64,000 nucleotides of DNA from Paenibacillus tarimensis (GTDB lineage: Bacteria; Bacillota; Bacilli; Paenibacillales; Paenibacillaceae). Position 1 is the stretch's first letter; the number at the start of each line of letters is the position of its first letter. Position numbers and translations under genes: made by a program. Under the pieces are notes generated by a model that made no database searches, was not told where the DNA came from, and worked only from the letters and a program-made list of their open reading frames with translations. The DNA lies in the NCBI RefSeq assembly GCF_021532315.1, contig NZ_JAKGAO010000011.1:372001-436000 (forward strand), written 5' to 3'. Positions 50,624-60,065 of the stretch are shown one piece after another.

Positions 50624-53059
50624 TTACCAGATGGATATGCGCCGGTCCGGCGATAAGTACATTCCGTCTTGCTCTGTTACGTTATACACGTCATAAAATT
50701 GATCCAGCATCTGCAAGGTAAAATTAACTCTCAACTTATTCGGTGCGTGAGGATCGGATTGGAGACTTGCGACGGTTGACTCTACTGGCATCCAGGCCGC
50801 AAATGCTTGTGAGAATCCTTCGAACACTTGGGTGAGGTCCGCGTTCGGATTATCATCAGCAATATCAAGAACACACGCCAATCCGCCTAAGTCGGCAATC
50901 GTTTCCGCAAGCGTCAGCTCACCGTTTATTTTGTGTCCGGGCAGGAATTCAACTTTGGACAACTCTTCAGTCATTTCTGCCGCACGCTTCTGGAATTCAG
51001 CATAATCGGCTTCTGTCCACCAATTGGTCAAGTTGCCGTCCTTATCGAATTGAGCGCCGTTTACATCAAAGGCATGAGATATTTCATGACCGATAATCGT
51101 ACCGATACTGCCCAGGTTCTGTTCCCGGCTCGCCTTTGGATCATAGAATGGCGCCTGCAGAATGGCTGCCGGGAAAATGATACTGTTCGTTGACGGAACG
51201 TAGAACGCATTTACCGTCATCACGGGCAGCATGCTCCATATGTCCATGGAATACGGCTTCTTGAGCATCTCTTTCCCTTCTGCATTCAGAGCGGCTTGCC
51301 GGCTCATAATCGCATCGAACATCGTACCGCCCTCTGCTTTGCTTGGGAAGCTGTAGGAAGCCGCCGGTTTCCATTCATCAGGATACCCGATATTTACATT
51401 GATGTCTCTCAGCTTCTCGATGGCCCGTGCTTTTGTTTCAGCACTCATCCATGTAAGAGCATTAATACGCTCTTCATATTTGGCAATAATCTCATTCACC
51501 ATGTCTTTTACATCATTTTTACTGGACTCGGGGAAATACTTGCTGACAAACACTTTATCAAACGCCTGCGGTTCAAGGCCTTGAGCCAGAGCAGCCGCAC
51601 GCTCTTCTATCGGAAGCTTCTCGGGTAAAATGCCGTACATCGCTTTCATCAAATCATCCTGGAAGCTTCGCGTTGTTTCAGAAAATGCAGCTTCATACTG
51701 GATAAATGTATTGATGGCCAGCATATCTTTAATCGCCTGTAAATTAGAATCGGTGATGAGGCTGTCGGCAAATTTAATATAATCATGCTCCGGGGAATAT
51801 ACCGTCATATCTGAAGGAAGGTCGTACAGCTTTATTACCATTTCCGCCAGTCCGGAGTTAGGTGTTGCCTTCTTCATTTCATCCCATGAAGATTTCTTCA
51901 GGCGGGCCTTAGGATCCTGCATCTGTTCTGGCGGCGTCGCCTTGGCAGAAAGCCGCTGTTCTAACTCGAATACCGCCCTGGCTCGTTCGGAGAGCTTATC
52001 TTTTTCGCCGATATAGCCCAGCACGCGTTCCATATATTCTACGTACGCCTTTTGAACATTGGCCATAGACGGATCGTCCGTGTAATACAGCGGCGTGCCC
52101 AAGCCCAGTCCTGTTCCTATGAAAAGGGCTGCGTATTTCGTTCTATCGCCGAGCGTATCTTCAACAGGCGCAAAACCTACATACGGAATGAAGTTGAAAC
52201 GGTCCCAATACTTCTCGGCAGCCGCTCTCAAGCCTGCCACGTCACTGACAGCGTACAACTCATCCAGATAAGGACGGAGCTTATGAATACCATTCTCACG
52301 CGCAGCTGTATCTGTATACATCGCATAAAGCTCTGCCGCTCTCCATTCCGGAGACCCGCTGGCCGCAGTAGCTTTATGACTAAGCAGCTGATTCATAATC
52401 TCAGATCTGGTGCCGTCTACCTTCTTCATAACATCAAGGAATGTCCCAGCACTCGGATAACCGGGGTGGATAACGGGGTTAGCGAGATATTCCCGGTTCG
52501 TATATACATAGAAGTCATCCTTTAATCCAACCTGCTTGGCCCCGTAGGGGTTGTTGTTGGCTGCGGCTTGTACCACATACGACAGCTTCATGATAAATTG
52601 CTGCGCCTGTTCCATCGTGACGGCACCTTTAGGGAGCCCTAGATCATCCAACAGTCCGAAATCATCAAGCGCCGCATAATAGGGTGCTGCCCAAGCCGGT
52701 ACATCCGCATTGTTGCGGCCCGCTTCTATTCCTTCCCAGGAAAGGATGTGGCATGCGATAACAACCAGCTGCGGCCCGCTAACTTTCGAATCAGGCTTGA
52801 ACTGCTTTGCTCCAGTACCCTTCATGTATCCGGCAGCTGCTGCGATTGCTATATCATTGGCATTCGCATGACTGGCGGGTACATCGGTAAAGGCCTTTTT
52901 CGATCCGTCTCCCGAGATCTGAAACGTCTGATTAATTAATGCTGCGAGTTGACCCCTGGTTATGTATTGACTACCTGCTGCATCCGTCTTCGTGAGTCCA
53001 ATACTGATAAACAATAATAGCGCTAAAATAAATGCGGTGGAACGTTGTAACCCTTTCAC
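50624..53059 (-). CDS. Secreted M13 (neprilysin/PepO-type) metallopeptidase with SLH-like N-terminal region
   Basis: From GTG 53059 (GGAGGTG six bases upstream) the 811-aa product has a signal peptide (about 1-28) and an SLH-like region of about 30-165 (YITRGQLAALINQTF, KKAFTDVPASHANANDIAIAAAAGYMKG, QFKPDSKVSG). A peptidase M13 domain runs to the end. The zinc site is HEISHAFD (H658 and H662, catalytic Glu659) with the third ligand in LTLAETIAD (Glu719). The C-terminal KLRVNF...YLSPDRRISIW keeps the family ending. It should cleave peptides at the cell surface, anchored to the wall via SLH. Divergent from a large SLH protein 209 bases away. Confidence 0.92.
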   Translation of the reverse strand: MKGLQRSTAFILALLLFISIGLTKTDAAGSQYITRGQLAALINQTFQISGDGSKKAFTDVPASHANANDIAIAAAAGYMKGTGAKQFKPDSKVSGPQLVVIACHILSWEGIEAGRNNADVPAWAAPYYAALDDFGLLDDLGLPKGAVTMEQAQQFIMKLSYVVQAAANNNPYGAKQVGLKDDFYVYTNREYLANPVIHPGYPSAGTFLDVMKKVDGTRSEIMNQLLSHKATAASGSPEWRAAELYAMYTDTAARENGIHKLRPYLDELYAVSDVAGLRAAAEKYWDRFNFIPYVGFAPVEDTLGDRTKYAALFIGTGLGLGTPLYYTDDPSMANVQKAYVEYMERVLGYIGEKDKLSERARAVFELEQRLSAKATPPEQMQDPKARLKKSSWDEMKKATPNSGLAEMVIKLYDLPSDMTVYSPEHDYIKFADSLITDSNLQAIKDMLAINTFIQYEAAFSETTRSFQDDLMKAMYGILPEKLPIEERAAALAQGLEPQAFDKVFVSKYFPESSKNDVKDMVNEIIAKYEERINALTWMSAETKARAIEKLRDINVNIGYPDEWKPAASYSFPSKAEGGTMFDAIMSRQAALNAEGKEMLKKPYSMDIWSMLPVMTVNAFYVPSTNSIIFPAAILQAPFYDPKASREQNLGSIGTIIGHEISHAFDVNGAQFDKDGNLTNWWTEADYAEFQKRAAEMTEELSKVEFLPGHKINGELTLAETIADLGGLACVLDIADDNPNADLTQVFEGFSQAFAAWMPVESTVASLQSDPHAPNKLRVNFTLQMLDQFYDVYNVTEQDGMYLSPDRRISIW

Positions 53060-53267
53060 AAATGCACCTCCAAGTTTTATATATAACTTCTTCATTTTAA
53101 CACAACTAGTATAAAAGGAAAAATAAGGTCCGTCCAACCAGCCCGGCAGCAGTTCTCCATAAAATGTGTCAAAGCCATGAATTGAATGACGATTTAATGC
53201 GAACCATAAAGGATGGATTGAAGACTACTGGTGTATGGATCTTTCACTATGATTGGAGGAATATCTG

Positions 53268-56200
53268 TTGAACATCTTGCGTGATGAGCTCATTAGAACA
53301 AGTGAAGGTTATGAATTGATTATTTACCTCGATCCACAGAAGGTCGAGTTCGCCAAAGAATCCGACCTGGATAATGGCGACAAACAAGAGCTGTATTCGG
53401 ATGTCGAGGATTATGCCAAGAAGAAATATCCGAATATAAAAATTCATGTCGCCAAAATTATTCTGGGCGGCATGTTGATCTCGACAGTTCCGCTCACTGG
53501 AGCCGGACAAGCACAGGCAGCTGCACCGAATGATATTAATTCCGCTGCCGCATGGGCTCAGCCTTCGATTTCTCGTTTGATGGACATGAATATTATCACG
53601 GGGGATCCATCAGGTGCTTTTAATCCTAAGGAAGCCATGAACCGTGATGCTTTCACAACTATGTTAGTCAAAGCTCTGATTCCCGCAAATGAACTTGTGC
53701 GTCCGGGTACGCCAACGTTTACCGATGTTAACAAAGACCATTGGGCTTATGCCTATGTGGAAACTGCTGTAGACAGGGGCTGGATCTCAGGGATCTCAGC
53801 GGATGTCTTCGGGGGCAGCCAGAACATAACGCGCGAACAGATGGCCACGATATTCGTACGGGCCCTTGGATTGACCACAGACGACATTAAGGGACTCGGC
53901 GATACCCTGACATTCGAGGACAAAAATAACATTTCGCCTTTTGCCCGCGACGCGGTTGCTTTTGCCGTACGGAACGGTTTATTCGAAGGGGTAACACCAA
54001 CCCGATTCGAAGCAAAAGTGAATGCCACCCGAGAGCAGGTTGCTGTAGTTGTGGATCGTTTCTTAGCCAACAAGGGTGACCTGCAGGATGCAGCAGCAGC
54101 CTTGCTTACAACTACCGTTTCGGCTTCGGTCGGTGCGGATTTGTCGTCCTTGACCCTGACATTCTCCAAAGCACTTGACTCACTCACGGCGTCTGATATC
54201 ACGATTACAGCAGCCGGCGGCGCTGTGCTGGATGTGACCAATGTGAGTATAAGTGATGATAAGAAGACCGCTATTCTAACAACTGGAAAAATGACCGGAG
54301 GCGTGTCATACAGCATAACAGTCAACAAGCCATCGGTTAAAGGGCCGGCAATCGTTACGCCAGTCGTCACCGACCTCCTTGTGACGAATGTCTCCACAGA
54401 CAATAATAAGCAAATCAAGGTTGCATTCAATCAGGAGCTGGACAGAACGTCAGCTCAGCTCGTGTCCAACTATACGTATACGGGAGCATCTTCAGGGATT
54501 ACCTCTGTTGAACTGCTGGACGATAAGAGGTCCGTTCTGGTTACACTTGCCCAGGCTGAGGGTCAACAGGCAGTCGGTACGCTGGCAATTAAGAACGTGC
54601 AATCTGTAGCCGGCAATAAGCTGGCGAACGTCAGCAACACCGTTACCTTCCTGGATCTGACGATACCAAGCGCAGTTGGCGCTAAGCTGGTAGCACCGAC
54701 TAAGGTTCAAGTGACGTTCTCGGAGCCAGTCACAGCTTCTTCTTTGAACAATGCAGCCTTCTCGCTCAACAATAATACGTATTCGTTAGCCGGTGCGCCA
54801 ACAATCGTGCAGCCTAATGTAATTGAACTGACGCTCGGCAGCACACTGCCTGCCGGCGACTATACGATAACCATCAACCCGGCAAATACGGCCAGCGGTA
54901 ATCAGATCAAGGACTTTGTAGGGTTGACTGTACCGAAGAGCGATGTACAATTCAGCTACACTGCGGATACGCTCGCACCGGTGGCAACCGTGGCGTCAAT
55001 AACGCAAACAGCGGTTACGCTAGAATTTAACGAGCCGGTCAGCATGGCAGGAACTGGCGCTCTGAACACGGATTTCACGGTGTACCACTCGAACAATAAT
55101 GTGGCGAACTACAAAGGAACGGCGTCCCTTAGCTCAGACGGCCGTACAATGACAGTCAACTTTGACAACACACCGCTGCCGCAAGGCACCGTTACCTTGT
55201 TCTTGAACAACAGCCCGTCGACAGCATCCCAGCTGCAGGATGCTTGGGGGAACAAGTTCGCGACGGCCACGCTTACCACATCAGTCATCGCCGATACGAC
55301 TGCCCCTACGGTAGCCGGCGTGAACTATGTCGATTCCACCCACGTGGACGTGACATTCAGCGAACCTGTGACAGGTGTTGATGCCGCCGACTTCACACTG
55401 AAGGACGCGGACGGTACGACGGTTGCGATCAGCAACGTTGCTCCAACAAACAATACGTATCGCTTGACAACCGCTGTACCAATTAACGGCTCGACGTACA
55501 CCTTGAGCCTTGCAGATGGCGTCTTGACCGATACGTCGCTCGCAAGAAACAAGAATCTCCCTTACTCCACCTCGTTTAACGTGGCTGACACGATCGCGCC
55601 AACCGTTACGACAGGAGAGTATACGGCCGATAACAAGTCTGTCCTTGTTAAGTTTAGTGAAGCCATGACAATAACCGGTCTAGGCTCTATTCTTGACACC
55701 AATAACTACCGCTTCGCAGCTGCCGACGGCAGCAGCCCTAGCGCGTTACCGGCAGGCACAACCATATCCCAGACGGCCGGCAATAAAGGAGTTCTCATCA
55801 CATTCCCAAGCGCGATTTCGAGTCTTGGCAGCGGGAATTTCGAGAAGCTTCTAGTCGGCCAAGTCAGAGACGCAGCGGGTAATGCCACTAGCGCACTTAG
55901 CAATCCGGTTACACTAGCCGCCGCCACTCTATCCATCGGTAATATTAGCGATGTACGAGCCATAAGCAGCGACACGATCACGTTCAAGGTCGATACGTAT
56001 CTTAATGCTATCGATGTATCGAAATTCACGATTGACGGTCAGGCTGCAGCTTCAGCGACCTATAAGAACGAAGGAGGCACTGCGCTCGTAACCGTTAAAG
56101 CGCCAAGTGCCCTGGTCAACCCGAATACAGTCGTTATGAGCATTGCGGCTGGCGGTCTAACATCAAATCTCAATGTTCTAAGCTCTGCCATTACGCAAAC

Positions 56201-56537
56201 CGGCGCGGTCGACTATGTCGCTCCGGCTATTCTGTCCCGCGTTATTACCGATTCGAATGCGAACGACAAGTGGGATACTGTAACCATTACGTTCTCGGAA
56301 GCCATCCAGCCGACTTCAGTTGCTTTCGACTCGTTCTTGGTGGAAGGCTATACTGTAAACGATGTGGCTGTGAGCACCGACGGTACAGTGGTTACACTGA
56401 AGCTAAGGGAGAAAGACACAGCCGATGTCAATGGTCCGGCGCCAAGGGTACAGCTCGTGAAGTCGATTCGCGATGCATCTGAACAGCGGAATGTGCTTGT
56501 ATCTGAGACGGCGGGAGTAGCTGCAACAACTAGTTAA
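53268..56537 (+). CDS. SLH-domain S-layer-like surface protein with Ig-like repeats
   Basis: This is a 1089-aa wall-associated protein. I use TTG 53268 because GGAGG lies eight bases upstream. Residues 1-60 (MNILRDELIRTSEGYELIIYL...) are hydrophilic and precede the hydrophobic export segment (about 63-85, KIILGGMLISTVPLTGAGQAQA), an unusually long cytosolic extension. Three SLH domains follow (about 90-270), each with the FTDV/W-A...I-GI... T-R-EQ-A pattern and binding the pyruvylated wall polymer. About eight beta-sandwich repeats of SbsA/Big type fill 275-1085, each with V-x-V-x-FSEPV or similar (VQVTFSEPVTASSLNNAAF; VDVTFSEPVTGVDAADF). It is probably a structural surface or S-layer protein. 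No catalytic domain seen. Confidence 0.9.
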   Translation: MNILRDELIRTSEGYELIIYLDPQKVEFAKESDLDNGDKQELYSDVEDYAKKKYPNIKIHVAKIILGGMLISTVPLTGAGQAQAAAPNDINSAAAWAQPSISRLMDMNIITGDPSGAFNPKEAMNRDAFTTMLVKALIPANELVRPGTPTFTDVNKDHWAYAYVETAVDRGWISGISADVFGGSQNITREQMATIFVRALGLTTDDIKGLGDTLTFEDKNNISPFARDAVAFAVRNGLFEGVTPTRFEAKVNATREQVAVVVDRFLANKGDLQDAAAALLTTTVSASVGADLSSLTLTFSKALDSLTASDITITAAGGAVLDVTNVSISDDKKTAILTTGKMTGGVSYSITVNKPSVKGPAIVTPVVTDLLVTNVSTDNNKQIKVAFNQELDRTSAQLVSNYTYTGASSGITSVELLDDKRSVLVTLAQAEGQQAVGTLAIKNVQSVAGNKLANVSNTVTFLDLTIPSAVGAKLVAPTKVQVTFSEPVTASSLNNAAFSLNNNTYSLAGAPTIVQPNVIELTLGSTLPAGDYTITINPANTASGNQIKDFVGLTVPKSDVQFSYTADTLAPVATVASITQTAVTLEFNEPVSMAGTGALNTDFTVYHSNNNVANYKGTASLSSDGRTMTVNFDNTPLPQGTVTLFLNNSPSTASQLQDAWGNKFATATLTTSVIADTTAPTVAGVNYVDSTHVDVTFSEPVTGVDAADFTLKDADGTTVAISNVAPTNNTYRLTTAVPINGSTYTLSLADGVLTDTSLARNKNLPYSTSFNVADTIAPTVTTGEYTADNKSVLVKFSEAMTITGLGSILDTNNYRFAAADGSSPSALPAGTTISQTAGNKGVLITFPSAISSLGSGNFEKLLVGQVRDAAGNATSALSNPVTLAAATLSIGNISDVRAISSDTITFKVDTYLNAIDVSKFTIDGQAAASATYKNEGGTALVTVKAPSALVNPNTVVMSIAAGGLTSNLNVLSSAITQTGAVDYVAPAILSRVITDSNANDKWDTVTITFSEAIQPTSVAFDSFLVEGYTVNDVAVSTDGTVVTLKLREKDTADVNGPAPRVQLVKSIRDASEQRNVLVSETAGVAATTS

Positions 56538-56560
56538 GCAGCATAGGGAAACAAGTAAGC

Positions 56561-56595
56561 TGGGCCATCCAATATTGGATGGCCCAAACTTTTTA
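56561..56595 (+). terminator. Intrinsic terminator of S-layer-like gene
   Basis: Perfect palindrome TGGGCCATCCAAT / ATTGGATGGCCCA followed by AACTTTTT, 24 bases past the stop codon. Confidence 0.9.
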
Positions 56596-56717
56596 AGAAT
56601 CAGCAGCCGTGCTGCAGCTACGAAGCACTCATCCGTCATTTCATGCACAGTTGTGTTGGGTTTCACCCGCGAGCCATGCGCTACTACTTGAGGTCAGTTA
56701 CAGCATACAAATATGAA

Positions 56718-56737
56718 GGCACCCAAATAGGGCGCCT
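56718..56737 (-). terminator. Short hairpin after SRPBCC gene
   Basis: GGC-CCC / GGG-GCC stem with an AAATA loop, 13 bases past the stop at 56750 on the minus strand; weak T-run afterwards (TTCATATTTG). Confidence 0.5.
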
Positions 56738-56749
56738 CGTGTGTATCTT

Positions 56750-57175
56750 CTAAGCTTCTTCCGTATAACGCTTGAAATTGTCCATGATCGCCTGCCAGCC
56801 TGCCTTCTGAAACTCAACGGGGTTAGTGCTTTCAGCATCAAACGTTTCGACTACCTTCGTTGCGTCCCCCTGGTTAACAAAGGTGATATCGACTGTCCTG
56901 CCATCTCCCATCGTATAGGAAATCCTCTCATGCTGCTCGACAACGTCGTAAACCCCGGAAAAGTCAAAGCCCATGCTGCCGTTTTTAGCTTCCATTCGAG
57001 TAAGAAACTTGCCGCCAACCCGCAAATCATTCTCTGCGTTGGGTACATGCCAGTCCTCTGAAGCCTGGTTCCACTTCATGATATGTTCCGGCTCGGTCCA
57101 ATACCGCCATACTTTCTCTACGGGTGCTTGCACAACTGCCTCTACGGTTACTTTCGTCGGATTACTTGTTTCCAT
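56750..57175 (-). CDS. SRPBCC/AHSA1-domain protein
   Basis: This 141-aa protein is a helix-grip fold member of the Aha1/START-like group. It opens TKVTVEAVVQAPVEKVWRYWTEPEHIMKWNQASEDWHVPNAENDLRVGGKFLTRME and ends with a long helix (PVEFQKAGWQAIMDNFKRY). Such proteins bind hydrophobic ligands or act as small-molecule handling factors; the target is unknown. I start it at ATG 57175 where AGGAG lies nine bases upstream; the frame runs open much further up but with unlikely sequence. It lies 67 bases after the sigma factor gene, so the two probably share a transcript. Confidence 0.88.
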   Translation of the reverse strand: METSNPTKVTVEAVVQAPVEKVWRYWTEPEHIMKWNQASEDWHVPNAENDLRVGGKFLTRMEAKNGSMGFDFSGVYDVVEQHERISYTMGDGRTVDITFVNQGDATKVVETFDAESTNPVEFQKAGWQAIMDNFKRYTEEA

Positions 57176-57242
57176 GCTGAACAGCTCCTCACTTATCATT
57201 ATTTGCCTTCTCATATATGTAGACGAAACCGGATAACGAAAT

Positions 57243-58202
57243 TCATCGGTGTATTCGCTCAGGAAGCCCAAATCGGGAAAATAATGATGAGTTAATGAAA
57301 TTTTGGACATGGTATACCTTTCCGTTCCTCGTTTCAAGAATGTGAATACCCCAAGGGACCAAATAGGGCCCTTCGCTGCTTGGCACGTACTGTGCATAAG
57401 CAGGATATCCGCCATTCGCCGTAACCGGCAAGAACCTTGACCCGTCACAATGCCATCGTGTAAGCGTAAAGAACTTGAACAAATCGTCCTTGCCACGCAC
57501 CCACATTGCGAAAGGCGGCATGGACATGCGGCCTTCCTCATGAAACAATGCTACCAGCGCTTGAATATCGAATTGCTCAAAGGCTTCCACATACCGTGAC
57601 AGCAGCTCACGATCAGGTTCTGCTTCCGTCATGCTGAATTCGTCCGAACGGAGCTTCGCTTGTTCCATGGTTTGCCTGGCTCTTTGCAGGGCGCTGTTCA
57701 CCGCTGCTGGTGACATGCCTAACGTTTCGGCGATCTGCTTAGAGGACCATTCAAACACATCCTTCAGGATAAGAACTGCACGCTGACGTGGAGGTAAGAG
57801 CTGTAAGAGTGTTATGAAGCAGAGCTGAAGGGTATCTTTGCGGATGAGAATATCTTCCGGACTATCTGTAAAATCTGGGGCAGGCCAAATCCAGGACGAG
57901 TCCGGCAGCGTTTCGCGGGGTTCAATGATGGCTGCAGCCGGACCGGATAAGTCAACGGGACGAGTGCGCCGTTTGGCTTGTCTCAGCTTGTCCAGGCATA
58001 GGTTGGTGGCAATACGATAGACCCATGTTTTGTACGAGGAATCCTGCCTGAATGAGTCCCAGCGCTGCCAAACCCGGATGAAGGTATCCTGAACAGCATC
58101 GTCTGCGTCATCAATGGATCCCAGCATCCGGTAACAAAACGAAGTTAACTCCGGCTTTAAGCTGTCAAACAACTGAAGTTCCAATGCAGTTTCGTTCATC
58201 AT
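57243..58202 (-). CDS. ECF-like RNA polymerase sigma factor with C-terminal SnoaL-type domain
   Basis: The product is about 319 aa. Region 2 lies at about 15-85 (LTSFCYRMLGSIDDADDAVQDTFIRVW, YKTWVYRIATNLCLDKLR), region 4 at about 130-185 (LLPPRQRAVLILKDVFEWSSKQIAETLGMSPAAVNSALQRARQTM). A SnoaL-like NTF2-fold domain spans about 195-315 (LLSRYVEAFEQFDIQALVALFHEEGRMSMPPFAMWVRGKDDLFKF). This matches the SigJ/SigX5-like ECF groups that have no anti-sigma factor and use the SnoaL domain for control. AGGAGG precedes the tandem ATG codons at 58202 and 58199. An SRPBCC protein gene follows and may be a target. Confidence 0.92.
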   Translation of the reverse strand: MMNETALELQLFDSLKPELTSFCYRMLGSIDDADDAVQDTFIRVWQRWDSFRQDSSYKTWVYRIATNLCLDKLRQAKRRTRPVDLSGPAAAIIEPRETLPDSSWIWPAPDFTDSPEDILIRKDTLQLCFITLLQLLPPRQRAVLILKDVFEWSSKQIAETLGMSPAAVNSALQRARQTMEQAKLRSDEFSMTEAEPDRELLSRYVEAFEQFDIQALVALFHEEGRMSMPPFAMWVRGKDDLFKFFTLTRWHCDGSRFLPVTANGGYPAYAQYVPSSEGPYLVPWGIHILETRNGKVYHVQNFINSSLFSRFGLPERIHR

Positions 58203-58316
58203 GGCCTCCTGTTGACGGACATAATCCCTTGTCATAAATCCACCGAACACAACTTCCATCTATCACCTATTATAACTATATTGTAGGTTAAGCATAGCGC
58301 CGATTTATCCGGGCCG

Positions 58317-58805
58317 TCATAGCAGCTTTTTAAAAATAACCTCAAGCTCCAATGATCTCTTTAACGTATTGTAAATTGGTGATTTCTTAAGAGCATCATA
58401 GCAAAAATCATTAAGTTCCTTGTCCTCTAAATCAACATATAAAAAAACGGTCACCGTTAGGCGCTGAATATACGGCTCTTCATCGTATCCCTTTACCCCA
58501 ACAAGAGACAGAGGGTTCGCCAGCGACAGGTTCAAGACCCCTTCAATTTCTTCAATCGTTAGACCGCTTTTTTGGGACTGCTCTAACAGTGTCAATATAA
58601 TACTGCTTAAGACGGAACCAGCGAAGTATTCAACACTGCTGATCGGCTTGTATTCCGAGTCAAAGCTGATCTGCTTTTCAATTTGAAAGCTGTTCTTGTT
58701 CGTATAAATCTTCACCGTAGAGAGATCGTTCGACGTACCCCTAAAGTTCATATCGAATATTCTGGACTCATATAGGGTATTTATCTCAGCTTTTGACCGA
58801 TGCAT
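58317..58805 (-). CDS. OsmC-fold protein lacking both catalytic cysteines
   Basis: This 162-aa cytosolic protein of the OsmC/Ohr superfamily contains VKIYTNKNSFQIEKQISFDSEYKPISSVEYFAGSVLSSIILTLLEQSQKSGLTIEEIEGVLN by parts and a C-terminal KKSPIYNTLKRSLELEVIF. In active OsmC/Ohr peroxidases the two cysteines lie at the centre of the long helix (A-A-C) and in a later C-P motif. Here those positions read AGS and SP, so thiol peroxidase activity is not expected. Its start overlaps the MetE-like gene by 20 bases. Last gene of an operon of four enzymes/binding proteins; role unknown, perhaps ligand binding or a non-redox activity. Confidence 0.82.
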   Translation of the reverse strand: MHRSKAEINTLYESRIFDMNFRGTSNDLSTVKIYTNKNSFQIEKQISFDSEYKPISSVEYFAGSVLSSIILTLLEQSQKSGLTIEEIEGVLNLSLANPLSLVGVKGYDEEPYIQRLTVTVFLYVDLEDKELNDFCYDALKKSPIYNTLKRSLELEVIFKKLL

Positions 58806-59982
58806 TATAGTTGCTCCTCAATATTGATGCTGCTTCTGTTAAAGAGCGCATTTTGCCCGATATATTCTCCAGTACATTAACAGGGCTATTGGAAAAGGTT
58901 GCAAAGCCGCAGTCCGGATTCAGCCATATTCTCTCCGCTGGAAGATAAGTCATCGCCTCCTGAACTCTTGTCAGGATCGGTTCCGCTGTCTCAATGTCAT
59001 CCGCTCGCGGATTAATGACACCTAAACCAAGTGCCGTATGCTCTGCTATTCTGGGATCAGCCAGTATGGAGCTCAGCTCCCCGGCCCTTGGCGTGGAGAA
59101 TTCAAGTGTTAACAAGTCCGGATTAACCTTCGCAAATAACTCAAGGAGCGGCGTATAGGGGCCCGTCAGTAGAATACGCTCATCCTTACTCCAGTTGCCT
59201 CTGCAGACATGAAGGGAAGCAACCGTTCTCTTCCGGTCGATATGATCCATGATCGGTCCAATCAAGGAACCCGCGAATTCCAGCTCCTCCTTTGGGTCCT
59301 TTCTCTCGGAGAGAGCCGCGCACATGAATGACCTTGGCTTGCCCTCTGTGAACACAACCTCAGTCAGTACCGGTTCATCCAGTTGAATGACATCAACACC
59401 TATGCTCATCAGGTTGTCGATTTCTTCCTTCAAGATCTCAATAACATGCTGCCCCAGTTCCTCCTTGCTCCCGTATACCTTGCCAGTAAGCTTAGGGAGC
59501 CACATCGACCGGGTAAGCAGATAGGGACCCGGCAATGTGACCTTAACGGGTTTATCCGTAAGTTTCTTCATGGCCAGAAGCTCTTGAACAACAATGTCGC
59601 CATTGTATTGCAGCTTATCTACACATATCGCATTCTTAATACTGACGGCCGGAACATCAAGCGCGGTCAGCATGTCTTCGAACGCCTTTTTATCATCGAT
59701 ATAATCCAGCATTTCACTCATGCTCATCATGTTAACGCCGCCAATTTTGTCGGAAACAAAGGATACATAGTTATCCCGTCCGAGCTCGCCGCTGGTGATG
59801 ATATCAATCCCCGCATCCTCCTGCAGCCTTACAATCTTCTCCGTCTCCCGCTCAATCAGCTTGTTGAAGTCGCTGGATTCAATGGCTCCCCTTCTCTTCA
59901 TTCTTAGGGCGCTTAGCACCTCTCGTGATCTTGGCATGCTTCCGATTAAAGCAGTAGGAAACAGCGGTAATTGTTTTCGCAT
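58786..59982 (-). CDS. MetE-core (cobalamin-independent methionine synthase-like) methyltransferase
   Basis: The 398-aa product corresponds to the catalytic half of MetE without the N-terminal folate-helper half. It starts MRKQLPLFPTALIGSMPRSREV. The zinc site is visible as H258 and C260 in SLHVCRGNW, a glutamate in LLTLEFSTPRAGE (about E294), and C358 in LNPDCGFATF; also VIQLDEPVLTE. Such short proteins methylate homocysteine from methylcobalamin protein or other donors, or act on other thiols. I chose ATG 59982 for the family start and GGGAG upstream. Neighbours (PhnD-like protein, acyl-CoA dehydrogenase-like flavoprotein, OsmC-like protein) suggest an unusual methyl or sulfur donor. Confidence 0.87.
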   Translation of the reverse strand: MRKQLPLFPTALIGSMPRSREVLSALRMKRRGAIESSDFNKLIERETEKIVRLQEDAGIDIITSGELGRDNYVSFVSDKIGGVNMMSMSEMLDYIDDKKAFEDMLTALDVPAVSIKNAICVDKLQYNGDIVVQELLAMKKLTDKPVKVTLPGPYLLTRSMWLPKLTGKVYGSKEELGQHVIEILKEEIDNLMSIGVDVIQLDEPVLTEVVFTEGKPRSFMCAALSERKDPKEELEFAGSLIGPIMDHIDRKRTVASLHVCRGNWSKDERILLTGPYTPLLELFAKVNPDLLTLEFSTPRAGELSSILADPRIAEHTALGLGVINPRADDIETAEPILTRVQEAMTYLPAERIWLNPDCGFATFSNSPVNVLENISGKMRSLTEAASILRSNYNASVKS

Positions 59983-60065
59983 GTCGTTTATCTCCCAAAG
60001 TGTACGTATATAGTTAAAAAGAGAAGTAGCGGAAAAATCCACGCTTCTCTCTTTAGAGGAATTAC

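Noticed and set aside
53753-54430. 225-codon minus-strand frame
   Set aside because: Antisense to the SLH protein gene, whose GC pattern keeps the reverse frame open; no ribosome binding site.
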